Assembly: GCA_014871385.1 (NCBI GenBank)
Contig: CM026428.1
Span: 2,552,776 to 2,616,775 of the forward strand
Direction of reading: 5' to 3'
Source: Ceratodon purpureus
Taxonomy: Eukaryota; Streptophyta; Bryopsida; Pseudoditrichales; Ditrichaceae
DNA: 64,000 bases
This document shows positions 51,939-63,189 of this stretch, in pieces (the stretch's first letter is position 1; the number at the start of each line of letters is the position of its first letter). The position numbers and the translations under genes are program-made. The notes under the pieces were generated by a model that made no database searches, was not told where the DNA came from, and saw only the letters and a list, made by a program, of their open reading frames with translations.

Positions 51939-53933
51939 GCGTTTGATATGTCTATTATTAATCGCTAGGCCCTTCAGACGGTAATGGAGCACATGTCGAG
52001 AACTCTGGTGCAATTAGTTTCATTCAGTGTTGGTCCTTGCGGAGATATTACATAAGATTAGGTTGGTCGTTCTTGTGTTTCATTGCAGATCCTCACAAGG
52101 AACAACAATCTGATTTTTGAGCACGACAGCAGAAGCTGTTGCTGGGGATTTTCCGGTTGCAAGGTGTTGGGCTTTTGCCCCCACTTGGCTGGGCTTACAT
52201 GTGCAGTGGCAACTGGTGACAGCGGCCTCCAGGTTGATTGCGTGCATTGAGCAGGCTGCACTGATAGGACAGACTCCAAGATATATCATTTTTGACATGA
52301 TATTAGGTATCATGTCATGCAACCACCTTGACTAGATGTCTGTTATGTAAAATTGGTTGAAAACTCTGTAAGAATCTGCTGGATTTTGGGAAATTTCTGG
52401 TAAGGGCCTTTAAGTCTTATCCGAATATTAAGGATATTTTTCCCGGTCAACACCTTCATCCCGCGAACAATCCCGGACATTTGTTATTATTAAGGCTGAG
52501 ATCTGTCTGATCAATTTACATACTCCTGAATGTTGTGGTAAAGGGATGCTTACTCATGCATTACAGTTGTCTGTCTTGTCCCAATGTGTCCTTGTTTGTT
52601 TGGTGGCTCCGGAGCAATAACAAAGACTAGAGGAAAGAGTTCTGGGCAGTGCTGTTGTAATTCTGTTCTGTAAGGGCTTTGTAGAGAGGAAATTTTACTA
52701 CGTGTCTGCTTCAAACATGCACGAGGTGTAGAAATTCTCAGCTATCAACTGGTCTGTCAGAATAACTTTTGTGTGCCTTGTTGAGCGACGACTACTTGTG
52801 TATCAACACAATTATAAGGATTCGCTTCAAAATATGGAACTATCTCTGCCTTCTGGGTTACAATAATCTGTGTAACTTAGAGGCTTAGAGCTGGGACCTG
52901 ATTTGAAACCCTGCTTCTCTTGAACTCTTGGCAGAAAGCAATGCCAGTAACAGTACGGCTGTTCGTGTTGTTCCAATATTGTTTGCTACTGTGTGGACAG
53001 CATAGTGAACACTGGCAAAAACCTGAGAAACTGTCACCATATGATATGCATCTACGTCCATCCAATTGTGTTCATGCACACAGACGCAAACCTGCATTGA
53101 GCTGTTGTCAGTTGGACGTACAAATACAGATGCATGCATTTCACAGATCGCAGATCAGGAAACAGAAGAAGTGTTCACAAGGGGGACTAGAGAAGGAGTT
53201 AATGTGCTGCGCTTCCAGCCCTTGTGCGCATACTCCGTGTCACTGGGGCGCAGATTGTCGACACAAAGCTTTTATCACTGCAATATCATATATCATATGA
53301 AGAGCTCTTTCTAACGATTTCTGAAAATATAAAACCTATACATGATTACATAATGTTCGCGCTAGTCACCTGTACATCTGGCGACATAGAGATCAACCAT
53401 TGTGTCTAGCAGAGGAGGTACCTCATGCCGGTTACTAAAATCGACACACCCAGAAGTTTCAATGAAGAGGATAGAAACCGTAACTGAAGGGGGCTCCGCA
53501 TTAGGGGCAGGCATCAACTTAAATAAATTTGTGACGACATGATGAGAAATGTTCTCAGTTGAGCTCAAGCATAATGTTCACTACTAGGAATTCCAGATAC
53601 TAACATATGCATCTTACATAATATGTGCAAGCCATCAAGGACTTTCCAAGCAGAGGAAAAAAGCAAAAAGAGACCGAGTGTGTACAGAACAATAGTTTCC
53701 ATTGCAAATCTTACAGTCCTCAATACCTGGATAATCCGCTGCGTTCAAAACCTCTACGCGAATCCAATGACAAATCGGTAGCCTATGCTCAAAAATTTGA
53801 GAAAATGTTATTCTACAGCTGCAAGTTCCATCCAAAACTGCAATGATATCTAGTACCCTGCTCTATCGATACACACACTTTGCCGACCGCTGCTGAGACA
53901 GAATCTTTCGCAGAAGTTAATTACAAGCACTGC
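51939..53933. other. Spacer between SSRP1 and LHCSR 3' ends
   Basis: Holds the 3' UTRs of the two convergent genes. The small ORFs here (up to 126 codons) have no recognisable domain. Confidence 0.45.
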
Positions 53934-54889
53934 TTACAGACCAAGTCTCTTGAACAGGTGCACGAAGATCTCCTCTCCGGAAACCAACTCCTGGGCAACG
54001 AACGCAGCGATGGCGATCATGGCCAGGCGCCCGTTGTTGAGCTCCTTGGACTGCATGTCCTTCCTCTCCTTGGGGTCAGAGGGGAGAAGGCCCAAGGGGT
54101 CGAAGCCCAAGTTGCCGGGCTCGTAGTCGTCCCTCAAAGTGTTGAAGTCCTCAGAGCGGGGAGTGGCCCATCCGAGACCTACTCTGTACGCCTCGCACAG
54201 GGCGATGACGAAGATAAGAGGCTCCCAGAAGACGGCACCACGGGCCTCCACCTGCTGGAAATGGTAGATGGCAGGGCCGGTGATCTTCCCGTCGAAGTTG
54301 TAGAAGAGCGAGTAGTCCTGGAGCTGCTCCTGGACAATGAACCCGAGCGAAGCAAGCATGGCCACACGGCCGTGGGTGATCTCAGACTCCCTCCACCTGT
54401 TGAGCTCCTTGATGGGACGGGGGCTGGAGGCAGCACGAGCCAACAGATCGGCGGGGTCGAAGATGTTCTCGAAGGGAGCGGTCACTCCGGGCATGGTCTT
54501 CGCATCTGAAACAACCAACAATAGTAGATAAGAGTAAAAAACTACCCACATTTGTCTGCAAAGCCATTTCCGACATCAGAAACAGGCACCCAAGGGAAAC
54601 AATGCGGCTGTCGAGATAAGACACTCTCATTCAAGACTATGAACAAGTTTAGGACCAATTGCTTTATTCAATAGCTGAGTGAACAAGGAATGAACTTGGG
54701 AGTTGTAGGAGAGAAGAGCAGCTTACATTCGAGCACATTGGGTGGCACAACAGATGGGTCCGGGGAGACCTTGTCAGCCACGGCACTGATGCGCTGCACG
54801 TTGGAGCGGCGAGTAGCCTGAGGGGCAGCAGCAGCGGAGAACAGCTTCGCTCCCGAGAAGCAGCTCACAGAGGACATGGCGGCGGCCAT
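53934..54889 (-). CDS. LHCSR: Light-harvesting complex stress-related protein (LHCSR)
   Basis: Thylakoid pigment protein for energy-dependent quenching (qE), responding to lumen acidification. Two exons: 54889-54727 and 54505-53934 (stop TAA), joined through a split Tyr codon for about 244 residues. The first exon is a transit peptide ([20 protein letters not shown]). The mature part runs [20 protein letters not shown], then the three LHC helices. Helix 1 has the chlorophyll-binding [18 protein letters not shown]; helix 3 has [18 protein letters not shown] and [10 protein letters not shown] lie on the lumenal side with acidic residues expected to sense pH. Length and sequence fit moss LHCSR rather than ELIP or LHCA/B. 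LHCSR is absent from flowering plants, which use PsbS alone, so this gene is the best lineage marker in the window. Confidence 0.93.
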
Positions 54890-55016
54890 GGTGATCACCA
54901 ACAAAAACAAATCACTTCGCACTGAAACTCGATCGAAAATGTAGCAGACAAGTGGAAAGCAAACTGTGAATGTGTGAGGGAAGAGATCAGTGAGTGAAAG
55001 ACTAGCCAGGAGTGTC

Positions 55017-55025
55017 GTTATAAGC
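55017..55025 (-). promoter_or_regulatory. Possible TATA box of LHCSR
   Basis: The minus strand reads GCTTATAAC about 130 bp upstream of the LHCSR start codon. This is a plausible position for a light-regulated TATA promoter with a leader of roughly 100 nt. No other element is claimed. Confidence 0.35.
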
Positions 55026-55083
55026 TCGTCAACATTCTCCGTTGCGCTTTTCCGGCTCTGTCAGCTGAGGCCCCGATTGTGTG

Positions 55084-55860
55084 ATGAACGATGAACGATC
55101 ATCATACCCCCAGCTGCCGCTCCCTCAACCTCCCGTTGCGAGGGGCTCGTCGTGGCCCTATCCAGGCTGCTCATCTTTGCAGGCCTCCGCCACCCAATTC
55201 ACATCATCGCCCCGGCTCTATCTTCGTCCCATCTTCGTTCCAGTTCTGTCGCCTTGTCGCACTCCGCTTCGTACCCCGATAATAAATATTTCCCCTCTTT
55301 CCTGTGACTCCGGTACCAAAAGGATTCAAGGACGACCCATCTCGCCCGCTTTGGTCTCCACCTGGCGTCCACTCCCTCTAGTATCTATTTCTGTGTCGGA
55401 TCTTTTTCTTGGCCCACAACGTCCCTGCATGTGCACATTTACTATCCGATCAGATGCCCCCCTCCCGGTGCTTTGTGTCCGCATGTCGCACTCGCTATTG
55501 CAATTCTGCACAATTCCACTCACAAGTGACCTATTCGAGAATCGGTTTAACGCCATGGCTGGAGAGAGGTCGAGATCTGCAACTTCTAGATTCTGGGTCA
55601 CTGAATTCTCACCATGGTTGTATCGAGAAGCAGTTTTCAAGGGTTTTCCTAACATTACACTCGCATTGAACTTGACCGACCAACTATCTCATCCACTTGA
55701 TCAGCTAGAGATGTGCATGGCGAATTTTGACACTAATGTGGTTAACCAGATGATATACTCTATTTGCATAATTGCCAACCAGATAATTACATATACTTCT
55801 AATGAGAGACTTTTACAATGCAACTCACTCTCACAGACTCACAGATTGAGCAAACGCTAG
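55084..55860 (+). CDS. Hypothetical ORF divergent from LHCSR (doubtful)
   Basis: An open frame of 258 codons starting MNDERSSYPQLPLPQP, Pro/Ser-rich at first and of ordinary composition later. No domain, signal or membrane segment is recognised. It begins about 195 bp from the LHCSR start in divergent orientation, so it sits in the probable LHCSR promoter. It may be a chance ORF in a T/C-rich stretch; low confidence. Confidence 0.2.
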   Translation: MNDERSSYPQLPLPQPPVARGSSWPYPGCSSLQASATQFTSSPRLYLRPIFVPVLSPCRTPLRTPIINISPLSCDSGTKRIQGRPISPALVSTWRPLPLVSISVSDLFLGPQRPCMCTFTIRSDAPLPVLCVRMSHSLLQFCTIPLTSDLFENRFNAMAGERSRSATSRFWVTEFSPWLYREAVFKGFPNITLALNLTDQLSHPLDQLEMCMANFDTNVVNQMIYSICIIANQIITYTSNERLLQCNSLSQTHRLSKR

Positions 55861-56267
55861 CCTGAGTCTCTGGGCAAGCCATCAGCATACATTCTTGCAA
55901 TATACTCAAGTAACCATACTTCCCTCATAAATTCTTTTCCTTTTTTCTTATTTGATTTACAAAAATTGTGAATGTCCATCAGTGTCAGGTACATGTCTCA
56001 TATCTCTGCTATTGCTCTTTCTACTCATGAAAATACCACAGATCTTTCGTTTCTGCATCATGAAGTTGCGCAAGACATAAATCTTTCTCCTAGACTTTTA
56101 CATTGAGTCTTTTGACTCGTTCCCTCCCACCTCATCTGCTCACCACCTCTTTCAGCTGACGCCCCTGCCCTGCATGACCTGCTCCTTCTAGTTCTGTGTG
56201 CCCCATCCTGTGAATTTTCGGTTACATTCCCTACTGACTGGGAACATAATTTGATATGGGAGAGGAG

Positions 56268-58331
56268 CTAGTATCGGTTATTCGGGAAGAAGCTGAGACC
56301 CTCAGGTCGCAACCTGTGAAGGCCATACCTGTCGATATCCCCAGGACGCCACCAACTTGGCGCAGGGCAATTAGGTTCAGCACGCCAGCGCCAATAGTAA
56401 AGCTGTTGCTTCGAGAATGGCATAACATGATATTTTGCTGCCTGGCTGTGCACTACTGCCATCTTAAGCATCTTGCACACATAGGGTCGCCACTTCTGCC
56501 CTGCAGAAACCGGCAGCGGGTACTCACAAATGCGTAAACAGGCATCCCAGTCTTTGACCGCATAGATCTCTTGAGTCTGTTGAAATATACTTGTGCTGTT
56601 CTCAGGTGACGGGTACCCATAGTGGCTATCAATCCCTTTTGAAACCAACCTCAAGAAGCTGACTTGGAACATGAAGAGCTTCAGTGAGTAAGCATTTGCT
56701 GCAAACGTCTCCCGAAGTCGCTGCAGGGACACATATGAGTCGTCCTCCAAGTGTGCAAGGTGCACTAAGCTCGGTTTGTCAGGCTTTTTACTCCCATCGA
56801 GGTACCACACTACATTGCGTGCCAGAAGCTCCTCAGTGAAGCGGACACAGTATGTACTCCAGTTCTCTTGCAAGACTAGCAAGTATGTGAGGAACTGACC
56901 AAGATCCGGCGTTCGACTTTTCTGTCTGCCTCCTTCGCTCCCTTGAAACATAGTGACACGGTTACGGATCTCTCTTTCTACCTCCGGAAATTGCTTGGCT
57001 AGTTTTTGAAACAGGTCAAGCAAAAGACAGTACCCCTGCAGCGCTTTCTCAGAGGATTTCTTTACGGTCCACCGTCGGTTTCCTGATAGCGCCTGTCCAC
57101 TGCTCTGCAACTCATCACAGTCCTTCACAAGCTCAAGCACCATGTGATTCATGAGGCGAGGAAGGACCTCTACAATGCAGAGTGGCCAGCGTTCCATTTT
57201 ATCGGGCCGCACCCACTTGCGGTGAAGGTGCAAGAGGGAGTCCTTGAGAATAGTCAATGCGCTGCGAAAGTGCAATGGGCTGATAGCAATAGGAAGAAAG
57301 ACGTTGAATTTCTCGCCGCATATTCCCGTTCGAACAAGATGCTGCGTATAAGCTTCCTCTGACAGGAGATCGAGCATCGTGATGGTAGCAGCCCTTCCAA
57401 AGAAGCGTCTGCTCGGAAATTCAAAGGATTCACCGTGTTGGACTTTGAGTCCTATGCCCAGCACTGACTCTATGTGGGTTTTGCGAAGGTAAAAGCAGAC
57501 GAGTTGCCTGCGGATGAGGACGTTTTGCTGCAATTGCTTCACTGGAGGCCATGCTCTTGACAGCGAATGCATATCCTGGTCCGACAGTTTATCAAGAATT
57601 GACAGCCAACAATCGTTGTCAAGGTCGCCAAGAGAGCACTTCTCCTGTTGCCCTGGCAGCTGCATATCAATTTCCATGGCAACTGCATTTGACGAGGAAG
57701 CTGCGTCGCAGTTGGAAGGCATCGAAATATTCGACATCCCCTGTATAAGTCCATCACCAACTTGAGATTGAGTTTCGGAGGATGAAATCGAGAGATTGAA
57801 GCCACATGACCTGCACTGATAGCCCCGGACTACTTCCTCGGCGCACTTCCGAAAATTCTCTTTAGATAAATAGCTGGGGATCACGGGACTTGAGCCTCCA
57901 TGGTCCTGGTCGACCTCATCGACAGAAAAGAAGCTCAGCAGCTGATAGAAGATGTACTTCAGAAGGTACGCTGGCGTATAGCCACCGTTGTAGCCCATTG
58001 TCATGTCCCACTCGCTGCGTGGACTCAAGATGTCGCAGCAGATATAGTCCGCATCTAGCACATTGGGATGGTCCACGACCGTTTGGATTGTCACTCTCGG
58101 TGGTTCCCGTGGGTACGCATCTGGTATGTGGACCTTGAAGTGCAAACGCAAACGCGCAAATGGGCCGGATTGGGGACTCAAAATAAGACACATGTTCTTC
58201 ATGTCGTTGTCACAAAAATGATACTGAATTCCTTCCAGAGGCTCTTTCTCCAGCTCTACGATCTCTCGTTGCAATCTCAACATGGTTGCCTTCATAGCCA
58301 CGTTCGATTGGTGATCGCCTTCTTTCGACAT
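56268..58331 (-). CDS. UBC-fold (E2-like) / F-box fusion protein
   Basis: 687 residues, intronless, start MSKEGDHQSN. Residues about 10-150 form a ubiquitin-conjugating (UBC) fold: LRLQREIVELEKEP, a central strand region, PREPPRVTIQT, HPNVLDADYICCDIL with Cys at the catalytic position, and PAYLLKYIFYQLLSFFS. A C-x2-C pair (YQCRSCGFN, about 170) and a Ser-rich linker follow. An F-box-like segment lies near 235-280 (CSLGDLDNDCWLSILDKLSD). The remaining 400 residues are helical and resemble the C-terminal region of large UBC proteins in fungi (EFGVRR-like block, NVVWYLDG, YSLKLFMFQVSFLRLV). The combination suggests an E2 bearing its own SCF-docking module. Whether the Cys is active and whether it binds SKP1 are untested. 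Confidence 0.82.
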   Translation of the reverse strand: MSKEGDHQSNVAMKATMLRLQREIVELEKEPLEGIQYHFCDNDMKNMCLILSPQSGPFARLRLHFKVHIPDAYPREPPRVTIQTVVDHPNVLDADYICCDILSPRSEWDMTMGYNGGYTPAYLLKYIFYQLLSFFSVDEVDQDHGGSSPVIPSYLSKENFRKCAEEVVRGYQCRSCGFNLSISSSETQSQVGDGLIQGMSNISMPSNCDAASSSNAVAMEIDMQLPGQQEKCSLGDLDNDCWLSILDKLSDQDMHSLSRAWPPVKQLQQNVLIRRQLVCFYLRKTHIESVLGIGLKVQHGESFEFPSRRFFGRAATITMLDLLSEEAYTQHLVRTGICGEKFNVFLPIAISPLHFRSALTILKDSLLHLHRKWVRPDKMERWPLCIVEVLPRLMNHMVLELVKDCDELQSSGQALSGNRRWTVKKSSEKALQGYCLLLDLFQKLAKQFPEVEREIRNRVTMFQGSEGGRQKSRTPDLGQFLTYLLVLQENWSTYCVRFTEELLARNVVWYLDGSKKPDKPSLVHLAHLEDDSYVSLQRLRETFAANAYSLKLFMFQVSFLRLVSKGIDSHYGYPSPENSTSIFQQTQEIYAVKDWDACLRICEYPLPVSAGQKWRPYVCKMLKMAVVHSQAAKYHVMPFSKQQLYYWRWRAEPNCPAPSWWRPGDIDRYGLHRLRPEGLSFFPNNRY

Positions 58332-60258
58332 ATTGTCGGCACAGTATGAGAGGGAGGGTCAGAGCGCAGGGGTGCAACTATTTTATATCCAAACGAGGTT
58401 TGTAAAGAGGGAGAGTCGGTCAGAAAGTAGTACGATGAAGAAAAACACCTTCGAGATCATCTGAAATTCAACATGATCCACGAGTGAATCTCCTTCAAAT
58501 CACTAGACGATAGCGGCGCGACAAACAATTTCCGCTCTGCCGACCTTGCAGCGTCACGTCAATCTATGGTGTATATATCGACTACTTCGACTCGATTCCT
58601 CCCCAGACACCTTCCTCATGCATACCGCAACCTCATCATGAATCCAAACACATAGGTGTTTGCGAAAATATACAACTCAAATCCGCTATTCCCGAGCCGC
58701 GGCTGGAAAAAGAGGATGAGATCGTTAATTTAACGTCAAAAAATCTGCAAGAAGTGCCGGCCAAGTAAGCTAAAAGGAGTAGCACTGAAGCTTAGTATCA
58801 GTTATAGTGAATTCCTGGTCAATATTTAGAAGGTATACTGCAGTAAATGGATACCTCCAACCCCTAAGCCCTCTATTTGTGTCACATAACTGACTGTCTA
58901 GCTTCAAGCTTTTTCTATTTTATGGTATTCTAACTTCAAGCTTTTTCTACCTCATGGTGTTCTAGCTTCCTTGATAAACACGTAGTATAGTCTAGTACTA
59001 GTTTAACATGAAGTCAACCTAATTCCAACAAAGTGTTAGGAGAGAAGCAGACATCTCAGAAATTAGACAACATACCTCCGTTCTGTGTCAAGTCTTCACC
59101 TCTGGAGGACGAAGCCTAACGCAGACCACCATAACCGATTAGCTTCAAAATACCCGATTGAGAGAGGAGAGATCCTCGATTGTCACCATCTGGAAAATCC
59201 CAGGCATTGACAGCTTGAGTCGGAAAACCGACTGCCTCCATGCTCTACCCACTTGCTCTATCTCCCCCAGATTCAGAATTAGGGGCTCCACCCCTCCACT
59301 TGCGTTTGTCTGTAACGTGTTTAGCGTGAACTCAGCTGCCAAATTTTGAACACTGTGGTTGCCAGGTTCAACATCAGTGGGCTTGCTACCTAAAATTGGT
59401 CTCTGTCTTGACTATGGGCGTATAGGTTGGAAGAAGTCCCTCAAAGCCATTTCTAGGACAGAAGCTGAAGAGATTACCCAAGGCTTATTGAAAGCTTTTG
59501 ACTCCAAGTGGTTGATTAGAAACATTTTGGGATGTAAGACAGATCTTACTGTTAGATGGATACTCATCCCAAACTATTCTCCCCAACTTGCTCTAACTAG
59601 TTCTCTCTCTCTCAAGTTCTAGTTACTTTCTACCCTAGATGAAAATCTGATGAGGGTTCTACTTTTCTTTCTGCAATGAAGTTCGTTCATTTGCCCCAAA
59701 ATAAAAATAAAATAAAATTGGTCTCTATGACTCGGCTACCGACTAATCATTCGAGGAAAGCACGGGAAAGGTTGAGAGGGATTTCACAACAGTGAACAGC
59801 TTTTACCATCAACCTTCATGCTGTCGGTTTGAAAGTCGTGTTATTTGGGTTAATGTGGAGGTCCGGTTACTGGGGCTCAAATGCTATGAGGGATGAGGCT
59901 GTGGATTCATTTCATATCGCCGATCAAGAGTCATAGCCATCAGTCTGGATTCCGAACTGAGTGTGAAAGTGTTGGAGTGGAAGTGAAATTACGTTCGATA
60001 TCCATTTGTTATACATTCACTTGAGTACCACCAAGAATGCGTCAATCCTCTAAAAGTATACGCTCAATGCTTGAGCTACTGTTCAGCCTCTTTGAACGTC
60101 ACTCCGTCTATCATTATCTCCCCTAATTGGAAGCAGAGCATCACCTATGCCGAAACAGATCAATTCATATCCTGCAACTGGGTTGAAAGATTACACTTAT
60201 GATACACTCTTGAGCCGAAATGCTACTGCTCGACTCTGGTTCTAGTTGTAAACCAAGA
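58332..60258. other. Spacer with a small repeated-looking fragment
   Basis: No gene called. The minus strand at 59145-59340 contains KLSMPGIFQMVT, and the minus strand at 61840-61990 contains KLSMPGIHISET. These short similar peptides may be remnants of one repeat family, though both could be chance. CTTCAAGCTTTTTCTA is duplicated near 58902 and 58933. Confidence 0.35.
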
Positions 60259-61492
60259 CTAGCCACCATGTAAGGTGGAAATGAATATGACTTCGTCCTT
60301 CTCTTCCAGCACCGTCTCAAGCCGACCACAAAGCTCCCAGTCGCTGTCATTGACCAACACTAGCACACCAGGTCGCCTACAACAGTTCACCAAGTTTTAA
60401 AAACAAAAATTGCGCATATGAAGAACAAAAAATCAAAACTAGTGAAAACTGTAAATGCAATTGCAGTATGTTCCTTTCCTAATCTGCTAGCTAAACAAAC
60501 TTCTCGAAAGCTTTTGAAGGTGCTTCATATCATTTTTGGTGATCCAGCCATATGGTTGTCCGATGAATTGAACAAAAGACAACTTGGGACTAAACTTTAC
60601 AAGACAAAGGACCTCCTTATCTAGTACTCATATTTCAAAATGATCCTTGGATCTGACAAGCGGTAGAAGGTGATCGGAGTACTCACACTGAATTCTCCTT
60701 CAGAAACATCTCTGGCCTTTCCTTGAGTAGGTTTTCCTTGATCCAAGCAAGAAGTGACTCCATCGTTACCTGCCAAAAACAAGCAACAAAGTTTGTGAGA
60801 TCAAAAGAACTCTCTCGTAAGCGCTTATGAGCCTACTCACCAGGTTCCTTGCCAAGATGATAAGAACTTCTGGCAGCGTGTATCTCAATTGCCGTCAGCA
60901 TCAGGAAGAGGAAGAAGTAACTGCACAAAAACCATCCAAACCTTCGATCTCCTAAAACTGCTACAACAGACCAACCACTAAATTCTCAAGAATCCTTAAC
61001 TGTAAGGTCTTCCCTCACGATTTGAAAATCCCTAAGTTCCAACTAACGAAGCGAAAAAGGAATTAGGTCAAGTAGCAATTCCGCTGCTCTGCATAAACTC
61101 ATCACATGACTTCATGCGCACACTGCCATCTTCAATTTAATCATTGCAGGGGTTGATTTTTGTGTGTGATATCCTCTTCAAAGGAAGTAGAAACAACACG
61201 ATCCAATACCTCTTTCATGCCGTTAGGTGGGACGACATCGACTTCATGTTTCTTCTGCGACCCGAACAGCAACTCCAACCCGCCTCTGTAACCAATTGCC
61301 CCGAAAGTCAGAACAAACCCACGAAACCTCACGGTAAACACAGACCCACAACTTCTCATGATCCCAAACTACCATCACTCCAGAATAATCCACACCAAAA
61401 CTAAAAGAATCACCGGACGCTCAAACACAGACAAAAAAAATAAAAATGGACCCAGCAGCAAGCGCGTACCCGAACTCCAACGTGAGATGCAT
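60259..61492 (-). CDS. URM1: Ubiquitin-related modifier 1 (URM1)
   Basis: Sulfur carrier and ubiquitin-like modifier. Its C-terminal Gly is thiocarboxylated by a UBA4/CNX5-type enzyme to supply sulfur for 2-thiouridine in cytosolic tRNA wobble positions. Exons (minus): 61492-61470 (23 nt), 61285-61210, 60769-60687 and 60376-60259 (stop TAG), exactly 99 residues in phase. It starts [20 protein letters not shown], has [20 protein letters not shown] in the middle, then [14 protein letters not shown], and ends [12 protein letters not shown] with the obligatory terminal Gly-Gly. Length equals the family norm. The first coding exon encodes only seven complete codons, so automated annotation could easily miss it. 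Confidence 0.95.
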
Positions 61493-62017
61493 GTTGCTAC
61501 CTCCACAAACGAAAATTCCCGGCTCTCAATTGAACACGGCAGAGCAAGCAAACGAGCTCCCACACAGCAATCAATCAATCCGCTCAAAAACAGAACTTCA
61601 GATTGGTTTTCACCTGTCCGGTTACCCTAATTCTTCTTCGTCTTCTTCTTCCCCACTTGAACCTCTCTCTACTTTTACTTTTTCCCTTAACCCAACAGTG
61701 TCAGTTTTTCACAAGCTGAATTGCCGGCGAAGAAAAGTGGTAGACGAAGTCGGTACACTGAATTGACAATCAGCCAGACAAGACTAATTCAACACTGTAG
61801 CCAAAATTCACATCGTCTGCCACCGGCCCACATTTGGGTCTCTGAAATATGTATACCAGGCATGGAGAGTTTCTCTTCTGCAATGAGTGTCTGTATTTTC
61901 CGTTTAATTTGGAAGAGGTCATCACTTGCATTGAGTTTTGCAGCCAACATCCAGAGTTGGAGCGAGAGATAAGGTTGGTATATCACGCTCACATCGATCA
62001 TAGCAGCAGGGCTCACA

Positions 62018-62491
62018 ATGGAGTGCACCAGGCATGTGAAGCAGCAGGTGTATTACATCCAAGTGTGTTATGCTCCTGAGATGAGTTGCCACGAGCGTGT
62101 GCGCTTCGCGATTCTAGCCAGCAGTTGGTTTCCGAGGCCGTTGGGAATTTTGCTCTGGGTTATGGTTCATGTGCTGCTCGTCGTCGTTGGAAGTGTCCTT
62201 GCTCTGGCTATGTTCGTGGCAGGAGTGGTTATCGGGCTGCCGTTGGTAGTTTTGGTCTTCTTCATGTGTATGTTGCCCTTTCTATGGATTGGATTGGGGA
62301 AGCTGATGCGCTGCCCGGTGAGTGATCACGAGCATACAGGCCCTGCTCTGTGCGTTTGCGGAGTGTTCTCTCTGTGTGGGTACGTTGGGGTCGCCGCGTA
62401 TTTTGAGTGGATTTGGCGGCGGTTTTGTAGAGATTTGTTGCCCAGATGGGTCCGGGAGATTGTTTACGTACGTGAAGCGATTTACGTGTGA
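62018..62491 (+). CDS. Small multi-pass membrane protein, unknown function
   Basis: 157 residues from MECTRHVKQQ. Three or four hydrophobic segments can be seen: about residues 40-65 (LGILLWVMVHVLLVVVGSVL), 66-90 (VVIGLPLVVLVFFMCMLPFL) and 105-125. A positively charged amphipathic tail follows (WIWRRFCRDLLPRWVREIV). No family recognised. Codon composition and the length of clean hydrophobic stretches favour a real gene; no intron is needed. It could also be an exon of a longer gene. Confidence 0.5.
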   Translation: MECTRHVKQQVYYIQVCYAPEMSCHERVRFAILASSWFPRPLGILLWVMVHVLLVVVGSVLALAMFVAGVVIGLPLVVLVFFMCMLPFLWIGLGKLMRCPVSDHEHTGPALCVCGVFSLCGYVGVAAYFEWIWRRFCRDLLPRWVREIVYVREAIYV

Positions 62492-62669
62492 AGATGATCG
62501 CGCTCGGAGTATACTAAGTCGGTGAATCCAGCGGAGACGAACTCTGTTTCTCGGTCATAAAGACAGTGCTCATCTTGCACGGTTTTCTCTGCACATAGGC
62601 TTACATTTTCCGCTTGGGTAGAAGATTTCTTTGCTGATTTCTGTGTAAGAGTCGGTAACCCTAATCACA

Positions 62670-62870
62670 TTGTTCCCGGAGACAATGTACTGTGCTCCCG
62701 GACAAGTACTGCACCTGGAATCTTATGTCTTGTCATTCAACCTACATCCTGGCGACACATCAGCCTGGGTTGGAGAATACTTGCACAGCTTAAGAGCAGA
62801 TGCTGTGAAAGCAAGGGAGATGATGTCCGAGGGGAGGAGATTCAAGCATGTGAGCGATGAAGAGTTCTGA
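62670..62870 (+). CDS. Hypothetical short ORF
   Basis: 66 codons, starting MFPETMYCAPGQVLHLESYV and ending EGRRFKHVSDEEF. Coherent amphipathic composition but no recognised domain. It may be a small protein or the 3' exon of a gene whose other exons I could not find. Confidence 0.25.
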   Translation: MFPETMYCAPGQVLHLESYVLSFNLHPGDTSAWVGEYLHSLRADAVKAREMMSEGRRFKHVSDEEF

Positions 62871-63189
62871 ATCGGTAAGGGTCATACCTGGGATTAAATC
62901 TGAGCTGGTTCGTGTTTGTACACTTTGAAGCCTTTGAAGCCCGTTTTAAAGCTGCTTGTAACATTGTCTATTCGGCGATTTGCAAAACTATCATCGTGTC
63001 TGACCTTTTGTGATTGTGATTGGTAATTTCTAGAGCTAGGCTTTTGAGTTCACTGGGATGAGGAAAATTGTGGAACTGTGAATCCCCTTTTATGATCTGC
63101 AAATGTGAACTTGATTAACATATTCCTAGTGTACTGCAGATATTGCGGCCTCATCAAGCACCGCTCAGCAATATTCATACTGTAAGCAA

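Noticed and set aside
53880-54509. 209-codon plus-strand ORF opposite LHCSR
   Set aside because: Antisense shadow of the LHCSR exon, whose protein is clearly conserved.
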